A DNA stretch of 64,000 bases from NCBI RefSeq assembly GCF_933775445.1, contig NC_065873.1, positions 8,804,001 through 8,868,000 on the forward strand. The letters run 5' to 3'. Positions 1-13,149 of the stretch are shown one piece after another. Under the pieces are notes generated by a model. It searched no databases and was not told the origin of the DNA. It saw only the letters and a program-made list of their open reading frames with translations. The position numbers were made by a program, and so were the translations under genes. The stretch's first letter is position 1. Each line of letters begins with the position of its first letter. Source of the stretch: Argentina anserina (taxonomy: Eukaryota > Streptophyta > Magnoliopsida > Rosales > Rosaceae).

Positions 1-1599
1 GAAATCAATTCAAAGTGTAATGACTAAGTAACTATAGTCACACTTGTGCAGTGAATACATTCACAAAAACTTGGGAAAATACACGGATTTGTAGTCTTTC
101 AGACTATTAACCAAAACTTTTATGCTTCATTATTTTCTTTTCATAACCGCAATATAATTGCACTTGTAATCCATAATTGTGAGAAGATAGTCTCATGTTC
201 TTCCATATAATGAGTGTCTTATTTAAAGAACTTCTCATATCCAATTCTTGAAAATTTTGACCATAATGTGTATGTCTATGAAACGATGTTGCACTAAAAG
301 AAATTAATCCGGACTAGGTGCATAAACACATCAAACAAGAATAGCCCAATGGTGGCTCATGCAGGTTAACAAAACGTAAGATTCATTATGTATCAATATA
401 TGATCCAACTTCCAATAACTGAATTGTAGGTCAAATATCAAAGTATGGTAACTCAATTCAATAAACCGTGACAAAGTACCGTCACAAATGGTATAAGTGA
501 CAATTTTCGTCATAAACCGATAGTATAAGAGACAATTTATACTTGTCCCATTTTTTTCAAACACAACATGTATGGATGGTAGCAGCGGCACTCCCAGCCG
601 CTCCTAAAATTCGGTCTGAGGGGATTCATATCCTTGTATGCCACCCGACAAGCGAAAGAATTGGGTTGAAAAGGAAAGGAAGGTTGAAAGTCCACAATGA
701 AAGATAAAATTCAGAGAAATTTAATTTTGTATGAAAGCAATAACGTTAAATAAAACACACTTGGTTGTTTGTCAAATAAACAACGTATAAGTGTTGCTCT
801 TATTTAATTTCCACAATCATGCTTGAATCCGCGAATATAGGTCGCGAAGTAACTCTCGCCATTCGATTTTCGTATTATCATGTGATAAATTTCACCAAAA
901 TGAAAAAATATGGTTAGTTTAAATTCATCACATTAGAAAATCAGTAAAATTAAAATTTTAAATTACTGAAATTACAACAGTAAATAACTGTGTTTCACCC
1001 GTAGGTTAAAAAAATTTACCTGGGGTGAAATTACCGTGCCCCAATTTTACTAGTTTACTTGAGGGGTAAGATCTCTTAACCATGTCAGATCAGACTTTAC
1101 CAAAGCCGGTCAGGTTCTCGAATTCGGGTCGAGATCGATGCGGCGCTGAGGAGGCTCAACAGGGGGCGTCTTCTTCTAGGATGCAAGGCGTCATCACATA
1201 GAAGTAGTGACGCACCTCCAGGGTCGGCGTTGAGTCATCAGTGACCGGGGCAGCTTGTACTCCAGAAGTAGTAACATCATCTTTATTCTTATGCCGTCCT
1301 AGGCAATTTGACTCTCCATTGATGCAGACGCCACATTGTTTGCGGTTTGGGATGAGAGATCCAATCAAGGCAGATCAGAAAGGAGTGCCAAGATCAAAAA
1401 TCTAGAAAAAACAAATCAATTTCTGCTTTTTTTCGGCAGAAATATTTTTCATCGTCTGTCGAATTGTTTTTTTCATGACAGAAGAATTTCTCAAAACTTT
1501 TCATCATCTTCTTTTTGCCAAATTATTCATGGCAGGAGAAATATTTTTCAGAAATTAGGGTTCTTTCAAGCACATAATTAGAACTATGTACTGATAATG
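1..1599 (-). mobile_element. Internal-region remnant of an LTR retroelement (copia-like)
   Basis: This stretch lies directly downstream (minus-strand sense) of the short LTR at 1600-1793. It contains no intact gag or pol frame. Its segment from about 480 to 1590 is clearly related to 38190-39360: the same motifs occur in the same order, including the Arg/Pro-rich leader near 570-700, the GGTCGA-rich stretch near 1110-1140 and the T-rich tract near 1420-1570. The shared order and orientation indicate two copies of one retroelement family. A short antisense frame at 331-591 has a relative at 38100-38360 but shows no recognisable domain. Family assignment is an inference from the leader next to the LTR. 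Confidence 0.5.
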
Positions 1600-1793
1600 T
1601 GTTACAGAAAAATATAATATGCATCAGAATAGAGAGAAACATCATCTGTATTCATTGATAAGAGTGGCATTTATATAGGCATTACATCAAGTATCCCGTA
1701 GAATGAGGGATTATATATTTTTCTTTGTCTAGACTAACTTAAACTAATTACGACAAGATATACCGGAATATTCCGGAGAATAATTCTCCTACA
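1600..1793 (-). mobile_element. Short LTR (about 194 bp) of the same element
   Basis: Read on the minus strand, the segment starts TGTAGGAGAATTATTC and ends TTTCTGTAACA, as expected for a TG...CA LTR. A TATATAAA promoter-like box and the phrase ATCAATGAATACAGATGATG follow in the usual LTR order. The sequence immediately after it (CATTATCAGTACATAG) resembles the leader that follows copia-type LTRs in plants. The second LTR of this element is not in the window, so it is partial or runs off the left edge. Confidence 0.55.
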
Positions 1794-1920
1794 CCACACT
1801 ATTTTTTACTTTTTACTGTATAGAGGTGAAACGACAAGAATGGACATGTTGTTGCCTTTGATAGGAGAAGTGTGGAAGATTAGAATTTGAGTTAAACTAC
1901 TGTTAGGGCCACGCTATGCG

Positions 1921-2024
1921 TCGGCAATGCTGAAATAATGTAATTTGTCACAATGATTCTGCTAATTAAGTGTCGGCAATACTGAAATAATATAATCTGT
2001 CACAATGATTCTGATAATTAATTA
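1921..2024. repeat. Tandem duplication, 2 x 52 bp
   Basis: Two consecutive 52-bp copies begin TCGGCAATRCTGAAATAAT and end CTGMTAATTAA. They differ at only a few positions, which suggests a recent local duplication. No coding sequence is evident. The duplication ends just before the Mutator-like element. Confidence 0.8.
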
Positions 2025-2046
2025 TAACACAGAATAATAAACAAAG

Positions 2047-3570
2047 GGGCCTGAAATTAGCACACCTAAAATTGAAATTTGCACACCCCTCTTATTTTTA
2101 AAATAATTTTTCTCTCACATCTTTTTGCACTTCCTAAAATACCCATGTGCTAGTTCTTTTTCATTTGATGTTCTTCTTTCTCTATCCCGTCCAAATTCTA
2201 TAGGATTTTTTTTTCTTTTTCTCCCTTTCTCCAAACAATGGTATTACTGAAAATCATCAAATCATTCTTGACTAAAAGAAATTCATTTAATCATGAAACA
2301 CAAGATACCCATTTAATCATATTCTCAATTATATTTGTGCTTTTAAACTTCAAAATAGACATATTGCTGGTCTTGCTACCTAATTACTTACATTAAAAAT
2401 TATTCTCTTTTCCTCTCACTAAACATTGTACTCAAGAAAATAAAGTACACATTAGATATACACCAAGTCCCCTTCACCCAAAAGATTTTGTTGTAGCTTC
2501 AATGAGTTCAACAATTCTCTCTTATCTATCAGATACATATCATAACAATCCAGGCATAAATATCATAAGAGTGACAAAAGAACCAATTCATTCCCTATAA
2601 TTCATGGAGAGCTTCTCATACTCGAAGAAACTGTATGACAATGCTCACACCTGTAATAGGAAAGATTTACATTAATCATACTCAACACTTGAGACAACTA
2701 ATAAACAAGAAAGCATGAAACAAATACACATAGTTTATCTCAAGCAAAACATACTTGATTGGCTATTGAATGATGTCAAGTTAAACCTAAAGAAGCACTT
2801 CCTGAGGAGATAGTAATAAATTGATCTTAAGGCCTATAGCTCATATAAATAAAAATTTATATATTGTACAGAGATAAATGTCACCTAATACAACTTATGG
2901 AAGGAGCACAAGTACATCTTTTGGATCATAGGAAACTAGGAAGTATAAAACCAAAGCTGTATAGAAACAGTCTCACAAGCAAACTTGTCCATCATATAAG
3001 GGGAAAACAAATGTAGCAAAATACAAACCTTAAAGGGGAAGAGTACCCGGAAGCAAAAAATTGGTGAATTAATTTTTAAATTGTAAAATTACAAATTGGT
3101 GGTGAATTGCTTCTTACAAAATGGTGAATTACTTCTCAAAAACTGATAAAATTACTTCTTGATTTGTAAATTTTCTTTCATATCATCTGAACCCGTAGAA
3201 ATTTGCAAACCATAATCCATTGTATCTTCTTCCATTACACTAACCTCCCCAACATCTGATTTTGGGCATAAAGATGAATTTTTCAAACCAAATTTTAGAT
3301 CCAAATTACTCAATTTCTCAGACCCAAAACATATTACCCAAAACTTATTACCTACTACGTGGAGATAAAGAATTGAGATGGAGACACTCACTTGAAGAAG
3401 ATTTGAGAAAGAGAGAATAAGTTTTCCACCAAAGTCTAAAGGAGAAAAGAGAGAGAAAAGGGAGAAAGAAATAAGGACATTTTAGGAAGTGAGAAAAATG
3501 TGAGAGAAAAATCATTAAAAAAGTAAGAAAAGTGTGCAAATTTTAATTTTGGGTGCGAATTTCAAACCCC
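2047..3570. mobile_element. Non-autonomous Mutator-like element with long TIRs
   Basis: The ends are inverted repeats of roughly 100 bp. The left end contains CTGAAATTAGCACACC, TTTTTCTCTCACAT and CACTTCCTAAAAT. The reverse complement of the right end contains TTTGAAATTCGCACCC, TTTTTCTCTCACAT and CACTTCCTAAAAT in the same order. The flanks carry TAAACAAAG (2038-2046) and TAAACAAAC (3571-3579), a 9-bp target-site duplication with one mismatch. Long TIRs with 9-bp duplications are typical of Mutator-like elements. There is no transposase. The interior (for example 3152-3391 on the minus strand) has short frames that may be captured host sequence, but I recognise nothing. It sits against the 3' side of the broken PPR gene. 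Confidence 0.75.
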
Positions 3571-3586
3571 TAAACAAACGTTTACA

Positions 3587-4294
3587 TTAATATGCCTTTG
3601 CATTATTCTCTTCATCAAAAAGCCCATACATAAGCAACTTGCATGATTCTAGCCCAGGTAAAAATCCATGCTCAATCATAGTATCCACCAGTCCCACTGC
3701 CGTTCCATACACTTGCAACTCACAGCAGCAATTAAGAAGAGCATTGTAAATATCCTCGCTTGGAGACATACCCATATTTTTCATGTGATCATATAACATT
3801 TGGGCCACTTCTAAGTTCCTTTCCTTGCACAGTCCTATTATATGCTCACGTACTGTTCATATTGGGAGCACAATCATGTACATTGTACAATCATCCTCTC
3901 AGAGAGCTCTAAAGCAATCTTAAAATCCATTGTCTTCAATACATGAGAAATACCTTGTAGGGCCTGAGAGTGAGCTTGAATTGCGGTGAGTTATGACGGT
4001 TGAGGCGGCAAAGGAGGAGGCGGAGGACCTGGTCATGGAAATGCGGATCTTCTCGGCGGCGCGGAAGAAGTGGTTATGAAGGAGGAGGAGGAGCACGGAG
4101 GAGTGGCAGTGGAGGGTGAGGTCGCGGCAGCGGCGAGAGAGATAGTGGAAGAAGTCGAGGGCGGTGCGGGGGTGGAGGTTGAGGGCGAAGAGGGAGGAGA
4201 GGTGGGATGGGGATAGGGAGGGAAGGGTGTCACGGAAACCAAAGTATTTTAGTCCCTCCATGTTTTTCCATAACCTTGAAATGATTTTCTGCAA
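3587..4294 (-). pseudogene. Pentatricopeptide-repeat (PPR) protein, broken remnant
   Basis: The minus strand encodes two PPR-like pieces. The N-terminal piece begins at an ATG near 4294 and contains LHPRTALDFFHYLSRR and LLLLHNHFFRAAEKIR, typical of the region before the first PPR repeats. The C-terminal piece near 3808-3587 contains LYDHMKNMGMSPSEDIYNAL and GLVDTMIEHGFLPG, canonical 35-residue PPR spacing. Between them the frame shifts and stops (about 3920-3810), and most of the repeats expected in a PPR protein are missing. PPR proteins normally bind organellar RNA; this copy cannot make a full protein. A Mutator-like element abuts its 3' end and a hAT-type element its 5' end. Confidence 0.7.
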
Positions 4295-4311
4295 TTTATC
4301 TTAGTTTCGGC

Positions 4312-5177
4312 TAGGGGTCGACACGAGTCAATGCAGTTCGGTTTTGGGAAAAATCCATAACCCAACTCAATTTTTAAATTTGGTTCGGCTTTCTTATTTT
4401 AGAGATTGTGACCCACAATCCAACCCAATCTATATAGTTCAGTTCGGTTCAGTTTTTTTCGGTTTTACCCGTACGTAAAATATTTAATATTAGACATTAA
4501 TTTCAAAGTACAAGTTTAACGTCAATATCAAACATAAAAAGTCCAATTGATTATTCTAAGCCTAAGATTCTAACATCTCCATAATCTATATTTAGCTCAA
4601 GTACAAAAAACACGGTTGCGTTAAAATCAGAGAGGAACTTACAAGATATGAAACATTATCAGAATCATTGATCAAAAAATTCAATTCTAGAGTCAAGATA
4701 CAAAGAGAGCCGACATGAGATAGAGGTCGAGGGAGGAGAGGAGTGAGGGAGGAGCTATGTGGACTAGTATTGCAGATTGAAGTGAATTTGTAGTAGAGCG
4801 TTAAACTAAGGAGTGAGAGTTTATAAAGTGAGAGAGGATCATAAGTTTTTTTTTTGTCTGAAAGACGAGAGAGGCCGCAAGATTGATTAGGTTAATTAGG
4901 TTTATGCTGACTTTAGTTTTGTTCTATTTGTTTAATAAAAAAAATAAAAATATATCAAAACGATGACATTGACCGTTGACTTCGGATTATTTGGGTCCGT
5001 TAGGTTTCGTTCGGTTTATGAAAGACTGAACTCAAAACACAACCCAAACATAATCGGTTTGGTTCAGTTTTTTATTTTCGGTTCGGTTTTTTTCGATTTT
5101 CGGTTTTTTTTTTTCGGATTCAGTTTGAGTTCGGATGTGGTTTTTTATTTATTTTCAGGTCTGCGTGTCCAGCCCTA
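4312..5177. mobile_element. hAT-type non-autonomous element, 866 bp
   Basis: The left end reads TAGGGGTCGACACGAG. The reverse complement of the right end reads TAGGGCTGGACACGCAG, so the termini are imperfect inverted repeats. The flanks GTTTCGGC (4304-4311) and GTTTCAGC (5178-5185) form an 8-bp target duplication with one mismatch, the hAT hallmark. Subterminal regions are full of GGTTCGG/CCGAAC motifs on both sides. No transposase frame is present. The larger element at 50925-54008 shares the terminal and subterminal motifs and belongs to the same group. Confidence 0.75.
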
Positions 5178-5185
5178 GTTTCAGC

Positions 5186-6037
5186 CTCCCTAAGAAAGAG
5201 ATGAGCGGGGTATTAAGGAGAGAGGTGGGAATTTAAATCAAATTGGATAGAATAAATTGTTGTATGGTTAGAAGAATACATGGAGAGACTAAAATACGCT
5301 TGCATTTTAATGACATGACTGTAACTGTGACGGATCAAACTGAATGAGATACCAAAGTTGGATTGAATATGAACCGTAAGACTTCAAGAAACGTGAGATA
5401 CCAAAGAATGAAATGCGACGAGTATATAAGTTTATGGTACTGTTGTACATATGGTCTTCAAATTCTGTCTATCGCTCTAATATATGGTGGGATAGAATGT
5501 CAAAAAATCTCAAAGAATGGAATACAGCAAAAACAAGTCTACAAAAAAACCCGTTGTACAATGTCACACACCACACTGTTTCAACTGAATCCCCTTGGTC
5601 ATCCCGTGATCAGAAAGGCCTCGAGGGAATAGGAACATAGTATGGTGCTGGTTCATAATGAGGTTGGTGAAGTACAGGTTCATCATGGGATCGGTTCTTT
5701 TTATTATTATTTTTTTCATCGTGGGGTTGGTGTTAGAGAGGAAATTGGAGTGAAGTTGATGGTGAAAAGGATAGATTTTTTGTCATATTTACCAATCTAT
5801 ATTTCAGTAAAACAAGGGCATGCCTTTATAATGTGACTATCATTTGTCTTGCGTCCTTACATGCATAACAACATTCAATTTCCAAGTTGGAACATAGTCT
5901 ACACGTTACACACTTCTTAAACTTTATTCAAGGTCTACCAATATCCAATCTTTCTCTTGTTGGATACAACCGCTAAGTAATGATAATCAATTGGCTTCCC
6001 ATACACAATCAGTTGTTTTTGCAGTGAACGCACCTCT
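5186..6037. other. Intergenic region, no gene seen
   Basis: Short frames occur (for example 5363-5632 and 5642-5836), but none has a recognisable domain or splice context. The right end is the downstream region of the FAAH gene, which ends at 6038. I see no structured repeat. Confidence 0.5.
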
Positions 6038-9000
6038 TTACTTAGATTTTAGAACATCAAAATATGATGCAGGCTTCTTCTTGGACTTCATGCAGAGTTC
6101 CTGAGAAACATGAGAAGACTGGTTTAGAATGAACTTTTCTCTTCCTCCACCAATGGTGAGTAGAATTTCAAAGCTGTATTGCATTGCTGTCTTTAATTTT
6201 TTTCTTGAATTACAAGAATTGTTCATTCCAGTAAAACAATTATTGTAATCGTGGGAAAAAGTAAAGATCAATTGTGTAATGAAGTGTTCTTTCTTGTACA
6301 AGAAAAATTCTTGTTCTTTCATCCACTCAAAAGCTCAAATCAATTTCATACCTCTATTGCATTAGCCAAACGCAAAATTGAAGCTTCACCCCAGGGACGG
6401 CCAATCAGTTGCAGACCTATTGGGAGTCCTTGTTTATCATAGCCAACCTGAAGTACCAAAATAGAGAAAATCAGCCCCGCAAAGCAGAGGGACCTAATAA
6501 CATACTGTTACTTACCGAGATTTTCCATATAACCTTGTAAACAGTAAAAATTAAAACAAGACAAATTCAAGTATGTACTCATAGTCTCATATCATAAGGA
6601 AATGATCACTCTTCTTTCATGGACACTAAACATTAAAAATAAAAATAAAAAACAAAAAATAAAACGAAGGTCCCAGAGCCAGGGAACACTAATTTGTCAT
6701 GCCTTGATATACCTTTTCTGTGAATGTTTCACAAAGTCTAATTAACTCTGATGAAAAGAATGCTTTTCATATCCCTCTGATGAAACTATTGCACCTTGTA
6801 AATTTTCTCATACAAATGAGTGGTACAAATAAAGGATTTGTTCATTTAGTGGGGAAGCCACATGTGCTCAATACATGTACACCAAGAAAGACATCAAGTA
6901 TTTTCACTAACCAAATTATAACAATCGATACTTTAACCAAAGCAAACAAAGGATAGTACTCACCGGTACAGAAATGGCAGGAAGTCCAAGAAGATTTGCA
7001 GCAATAATAAACCTCATAAGATCACCTGACACAAAGGAAGTCATGTATAAACTCAAGTTTTGAAGATCTCAAAAATTGTATCTTATCTGTTTGTATTTCT
7101 TCGAATCATACTCTAGGATCATCGGACCATTGAACTCAACAGACTGAATCAATTGATATTATTTAAAAATCATATTACACTTTTCACATAAGAGAAATTA
7201 GTCACATTACAAAATGAAAAGTCAAGATGCAGATCAGATTGTATAACTGCAGACCTGTAACTTGCATGTCTGTCTCTCCATCTTTAAGAGCACTAGGTGG
7301 AATTTTGGGTGCTGTCATGCTGTTGTACATAAGAAAAATTGAAAAGAGAAAGAGGTATCTTGTTTCAGTAGCAATATGAATGGAAAAATAAATTTAAGAA
7401 TATATATGATAGACACAGAAACCATGTACAATCATTGACTTCTGAAATCTATCTTCAAAAGAACATAGTTTTCACTTAGGACCGGTTTGGTATAGTATCA
7501 CCAGAACAGAAGTCGGAGAACATAGGCAGAAAACTAACTATGATCATTGACTTCCAACATCTATTTGCGGATGAAAATTATTAACTAACTTGGGACCACT
7601 TTGGTACAGTTTCCAAAGAGAGAAAACAAAGTAAATATGTTCACAATACAGAAAATCAATACTCAATTTGTTGATGTATCAAAATTCACAGAAAAGGAAT
7701 TTCTGAATCTTTTGCAGTGTATATTCGGCACATAATTTTGATAACTAAACAAAAACCACATGAAGAAAGAAAAAACCAAAGACACCCGGTAAAGTTTAAG
7801 TAATATATGTACTAAACAAACAGATACTACTTATCCATGAGGTTTATACAAACACGAAGAGACACTTTTAGGATTATAAATAATATACACTGACAGCTAT
7901 AGGTTTATATTAGAGTGATGAATAAGACCACATACGTTCAGGACGTCTTCGATATCAGATAATATCAATAAATGTCCAATAATTAAGCATCAAATCTCAT
8001 TATGATCTGAATGATCTGATATTGATTCATTATTCAATTGATTGTAGGTCAGTGATCAATCCATTCACATACCCAGTTGTGGGAGTTACTATCACATCGA
8101 CGTTCTTGAAGATTTCCATATGGTGGTACATAATCCTTCTCCTGATACAAATTTAAAATCAGTAAGAACACTGTTTCTTGGATGACATGTTATTCTAGCA
8201 CGGATGCAGGTTTTCAGACTTTGGACATCTCCAAGAGGATTATGTTGTGTGCTTTTGAGATAGAGATCACAGAATCTTAATAAATTCAGTTAATATTGAA
8301 AACTTGTATAGCTCCTATATTGAACACTTGTATAACTCCTAGGAATAAAAAAATAAAATAAGAAATAATGATCTTCAATAATGTGTTATAACTAATCATC
8401 CTGAACAAGCCTTCAGACTTTCATTAGACGGTGTAAAAAAATCTCATCCATATAACTAGTTTTATGGATTTAAAAAAATAGTTTTATGGTATCAACTTGG
8501 CCCACCTAATACACTGGGCAGTAACATAATCTGACGCAGAAAATGATTGGAACAGGGCCATACTGGTACGAGTATCATATGACAATCTCATGCCATTTCT
8601 GCACAAAGTAAAGTAAGAACAATATAAAGTTTAAGAAAGAGAATAGAAACATAATTTCAGAATGTTAATAAATCTAGCAAGTCTTTCATGTGTCAATTTC
8701 ACTACATTGTATGATTTTAAAGATATAAATAAAAAAAATCCTACGTGTAGCAATTTCAATACTTTCTAGAATATCCTTTCTCTTAGAAAATTATTATGTT
8801 CACCCTCTGTCTTATACTCTTGTGTGTCTGTGCGTCTGTGCGTCTGTGTAGGTCAAAAGGCGTTTGTTCTTTCCTTTCTGTAAATATTTTCCTGATAAAT
8901 TCGTGTTGCTTCTCTTGTAGCGCATAGCATGTTTACGTTCAAGTAATTCATTCCATATTAATGATACTATCATCATAATAGATTATTTCACTTGGCTCTT

Positions 9001-12000
9001 GTTTATTAAAAGAAAATCTCTATGGTAGATACTTGTTGAAAACCTTCTACATTATATATGTGCAAATTATGGATTCAATACTGAAAAAAATTAATGATTC
9101 AACAATGATAAATTTAATTAAAAGTCTTTCTTTGTATCTTTGCTTCAAGTTTATTCCCAAAAGTCATCTAAGTTTTTGTGTCAAGTAATGGCCGTGCCTA
9201 CGCATAAGACAAAATTACATACCCATCCTCACAATCCGGACTTAGTGAACAGGCACATTCAGATCCAATTGAAACAAGATGAGCAGTACGCATTTCATGG
9301 AGCTCAGGTATAATAATTTCTGCAATCTATATAAATGGGACGGGTTCAATTAGCTTAACCACATCTAAATTTAAATGAAAACCATTCTCAAATTCAGAAA
9401 CAAGAATGAATAAAAAAAATATTAAAAATACAATCATGATGAATTACCTTGCAACCATAACTTTTTGATAGAAGATTAAGAGCATCCTCACACTTATCAG
9501 AGATATCAGTTGAATGTACATCATGAAACCACTGCAAGATAATGTTTGTATATCTATCAAATGTCGTGAATTTATTTCAAACTATCAAATCCACCAAAAG
9601 GGAAGGGTAACTACCTTTGTATACTTCCCCAGTCGTAAAGATCCCAGAACATTCAAACTTTCATCTAGTGACAAATCTGGCACAGAAGGTGGGGACTACA
9701 GATAATAGTGAACCACAATTAGTCTAATGTAAGAAAATAAACAACATATAAAGGAAAAAAAAGTTGATCAAGATCGAAGTGAGGCATCAAGGTTTTCGAA
9801 TAGATGTGTAAATGGCTTGTAAAAATTGAATTAAGCACGTGCCACAAACAATATATAACAATCAACACAGTCATGACTTGAGTCAAACACAAATTGATTA
9901 TTAACCATACGTTTCTAAAATCCAGTAAAATCAATTACATACAGAAGTGCATCAATATATTTTATTCAGCTCAGTATTCTTTTTTATTTAAAGGACAGCA
10001 AGTCACTGTCTTCAGTAAATAGTTTTTCAAAGCCACTTGAATAGGAAAATAATATGAAAAGAATGATGAGATATTATTGTTTAAGCATGTAATAACTAAT
10101 AGATTTTCAAAAGTTACCGGTTTCAAATTAATTCTATCTGCAAGAGAGGCGCCCAAAATAGCTGAGTACCTGATGAATTATTAATATAGTCAGAACACAA
10201 GTAAAGTTCAAATTGACTGTTGGCAAGGACTTAAGAAATACATATGTGATGTGTTGATTCTCAACACCTTGTAGTTGAATAAACTTGTATTCTTTCGCAG
10301 TTTTAATTCAAAAAAAAAAATCAGGCATGAGAGAATCAGAACAATGACAAAAGTTGAGCCAAGCACAGCAAGGAGTGTCCATCTTCTTTTCTTTCTTTTT
10401 TGAGAGAAAGCAAGGACTGTTCATCTAAATAGGCCTAAACAGAGCAACCAAGGTTCTAATTCGTGAAACAAAAAATGGTGTAAATGATTTTGGTAACAAC
10501 TTCAGCCAGTTGCTCTTTCATTTTAATGAGCGAATTGCAATTTTTTGGGGCTCTGTTTGGGTAAAATATGTAGCTAGCTTTTCGTTTTTGTTTTTAGTAA
10601 TGGAGGGAATACTTGTAGAATGTATATGTAACAGAAAAAGAAGAAATGGATTCAATGAAAGATAGTGAGAGACAAGAGGGAAGGATGTGAGAAGAGATGA
10701 AGGATACATAGATCAATAACTGCAAACGGATATTAATTGCTTTTGTCTATTCCTTTCTGTTTCTGACGTTTCGTCTTCTTTCCCTCCTTCTCCATCTTTT
10801 TACCCCTATTTTCCAACCTTTCTTCCCGACATGCTCTTCATCTCCTAAGCTAAACTGTGAAATTACCTGTGATGCACGGATACGTGGGAAAAATTGAATA
10901 CCCGTATCCGATACGGGTACGGGATGGATACGCTACATTTACGTATCCTTGGCTGAAAATACACACCCACAATATGTACTATATAGTCAACTCACCAAAT
11001 ACGGTCGAAATACATTTTGGATACGTTTTGGGGTATAATTGTCATTGCCACGTTAAAAACTCAGAATAACTATAGTACTACACTACTAATTACAATTAGG
11101 TGGAGAGTCTAATAGCACATTCCATTGTTGTATCTTCTATTTTGCTTGAACTTATGAAGTATTTAATTCATAAAACTTATGTTTATTATAAAATTGATGG
11201 AATTTAGGTGTTTTAATTGCTTGTTTGATCAAATTTTAGAATTTATATATAATATATATATATATTAAATATTATTGTACAGAACGTATCCAAAACACTA
11301 CATTTTAGAAAAGAACTTATCTCGTGTCATGCCGTATCCGTATCCCGTACCCGTACTCGTGCATCATAGGAAATTACCTACTGACAACATCAATGTTACC
11401 AAACCGGTTTCCCACTCGGTTAATTAAAAATGGTTCTGAGTTATTCACTTATCCAGGGGATTAGGGAGGATAACTTAATAAAATATTTAATTAAAAAAAA
11501 GCCTGGAGAGAGAAAAGTATTGTGTCTGTTTATTAGATTTTGTTTTCTGTTTTCTTCCTTTCTCCATCCTTTTATCCACATTTCTCCGACCATTCTTCCA
11601 TATGTCCTCTCCATCGACAATAAACTGACAGTATAAATGTCACCAAACTCAACACCACTTGGTCAAGGGAATTCAGGACCATTTTATTCACCCTTTCGGT
11701 GAATTTCCAACATATATCTGTGCATCAGCTTATTTTCAAATGTTATCCACAGTTCCACACCTATGTAGCTACACCTAAATTGTTTTCGCAATATAACCAC
11801 TTCATCTTTGGCATTTAAACCATCATATATAATCAAAGTAACTTCCTACCATTCTCTAGCCAGTCGGCTCCAAAGTAAAAACAAATCTGATAAGTTTATC
11901 ACACAACATGAGAAGGCTGGTATGAAAGACCAGCTAACGCAATGGATGACCTGTTCAGAAGGATGAATCACTTACACTAGAATAACATCCTCCACTGTTG

Positions 12001-13102
12001 AAGCAATTGGTCCAATAATTTCCACAGTACCCGCATCACATAATGCCCTGTGATGCGAAAAAGAAGCTGAATCAGCTTGGCATGACACTTATCCAAATAC
12101 AGTATAACATCAAGTGATGCTTTGCTCAATGCCAATTTGGCTACAAAAAGTAATCAGTTAACAAATTCTTTTAATTGAATAAAATATCAAATTAGATATA
12201 ATGAAACAGTCATTTATACAGTTTGATAGAATTTGTTTTTTTTTTGGTGATTCTCTAGTGAGTAATAATCTACGTCCTCGAAAGAGGCAACACTTTTAAG
12301 AACTAATGCTAAAAAATTTGTAGATGCTTAAGGCCGCCTTTTTTGTAGTTCTCAAACATGTGCTCCACTTAGTAGCTCCATTCAAGATGAAATGCTTTAT
12401 GCATTGACAGTTAGCTTAGAGTATAAAACAAGTGAGAATTCTTTGATAATTAAACTGGTATGGGGATAATAAAGGCTGAGGAAAAAAATGCAGCATGTGG
12501 TGCAGCAGTAATATTTGACCTTGAACTTAAGGAGATAGAACTCACCCTCCTATATCAGTCCGTCCATATGTTGTCTTCAAGCCCACTACACCACAGAGTG
12601 AAGAAGGAATACGGACTGAACCTGCATTTTAACATTGATTTGAGCATGAAAAATGTTAGTAAAGAGTACACTAATAAACCATAATATTCTTTCATAATGA
12701 ATTTAGTACAACCTCCACCATCAGTTCCAAGGGCAGCAGAACATAGTCCAGAAGCTACAATTGCTGCAGGGCCTGAGGAAGACCCTCCGGTATACCTGTC
12801 TGGTGCATGTGGATTTCTTGTTGTTCTATGAAACAAATTGAGAATAAAAAATCAGTAATTTTTTATATAAAATTCAACATAATTGTAAATCCAAAAAAAA
12901 ACACACACACACACACAAAAGAAGGCAAAGGATGACAAAGATCCTGGAAATCTAGCACTTTTTAGTTCAAATTTCAAAAACAAGAACACAGGACAAAGGC
13001 TTCATGATAAGTACACAGGACTCATACTGGAAAGAATTAGTGAATTAAGTATAACTAGGAACAATCAGATTGATATGACTGACAGACAGTGGAGATACAC
13101 AT

Positions 13103-13149
<47 letters not shown>

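Noticed and set aside
12555..12836. Apparent separate 93-codon amidase ORF
   Set aside because: It is FAAH exon 8 read through intron 8 into exon 9; proper splicing explains it.
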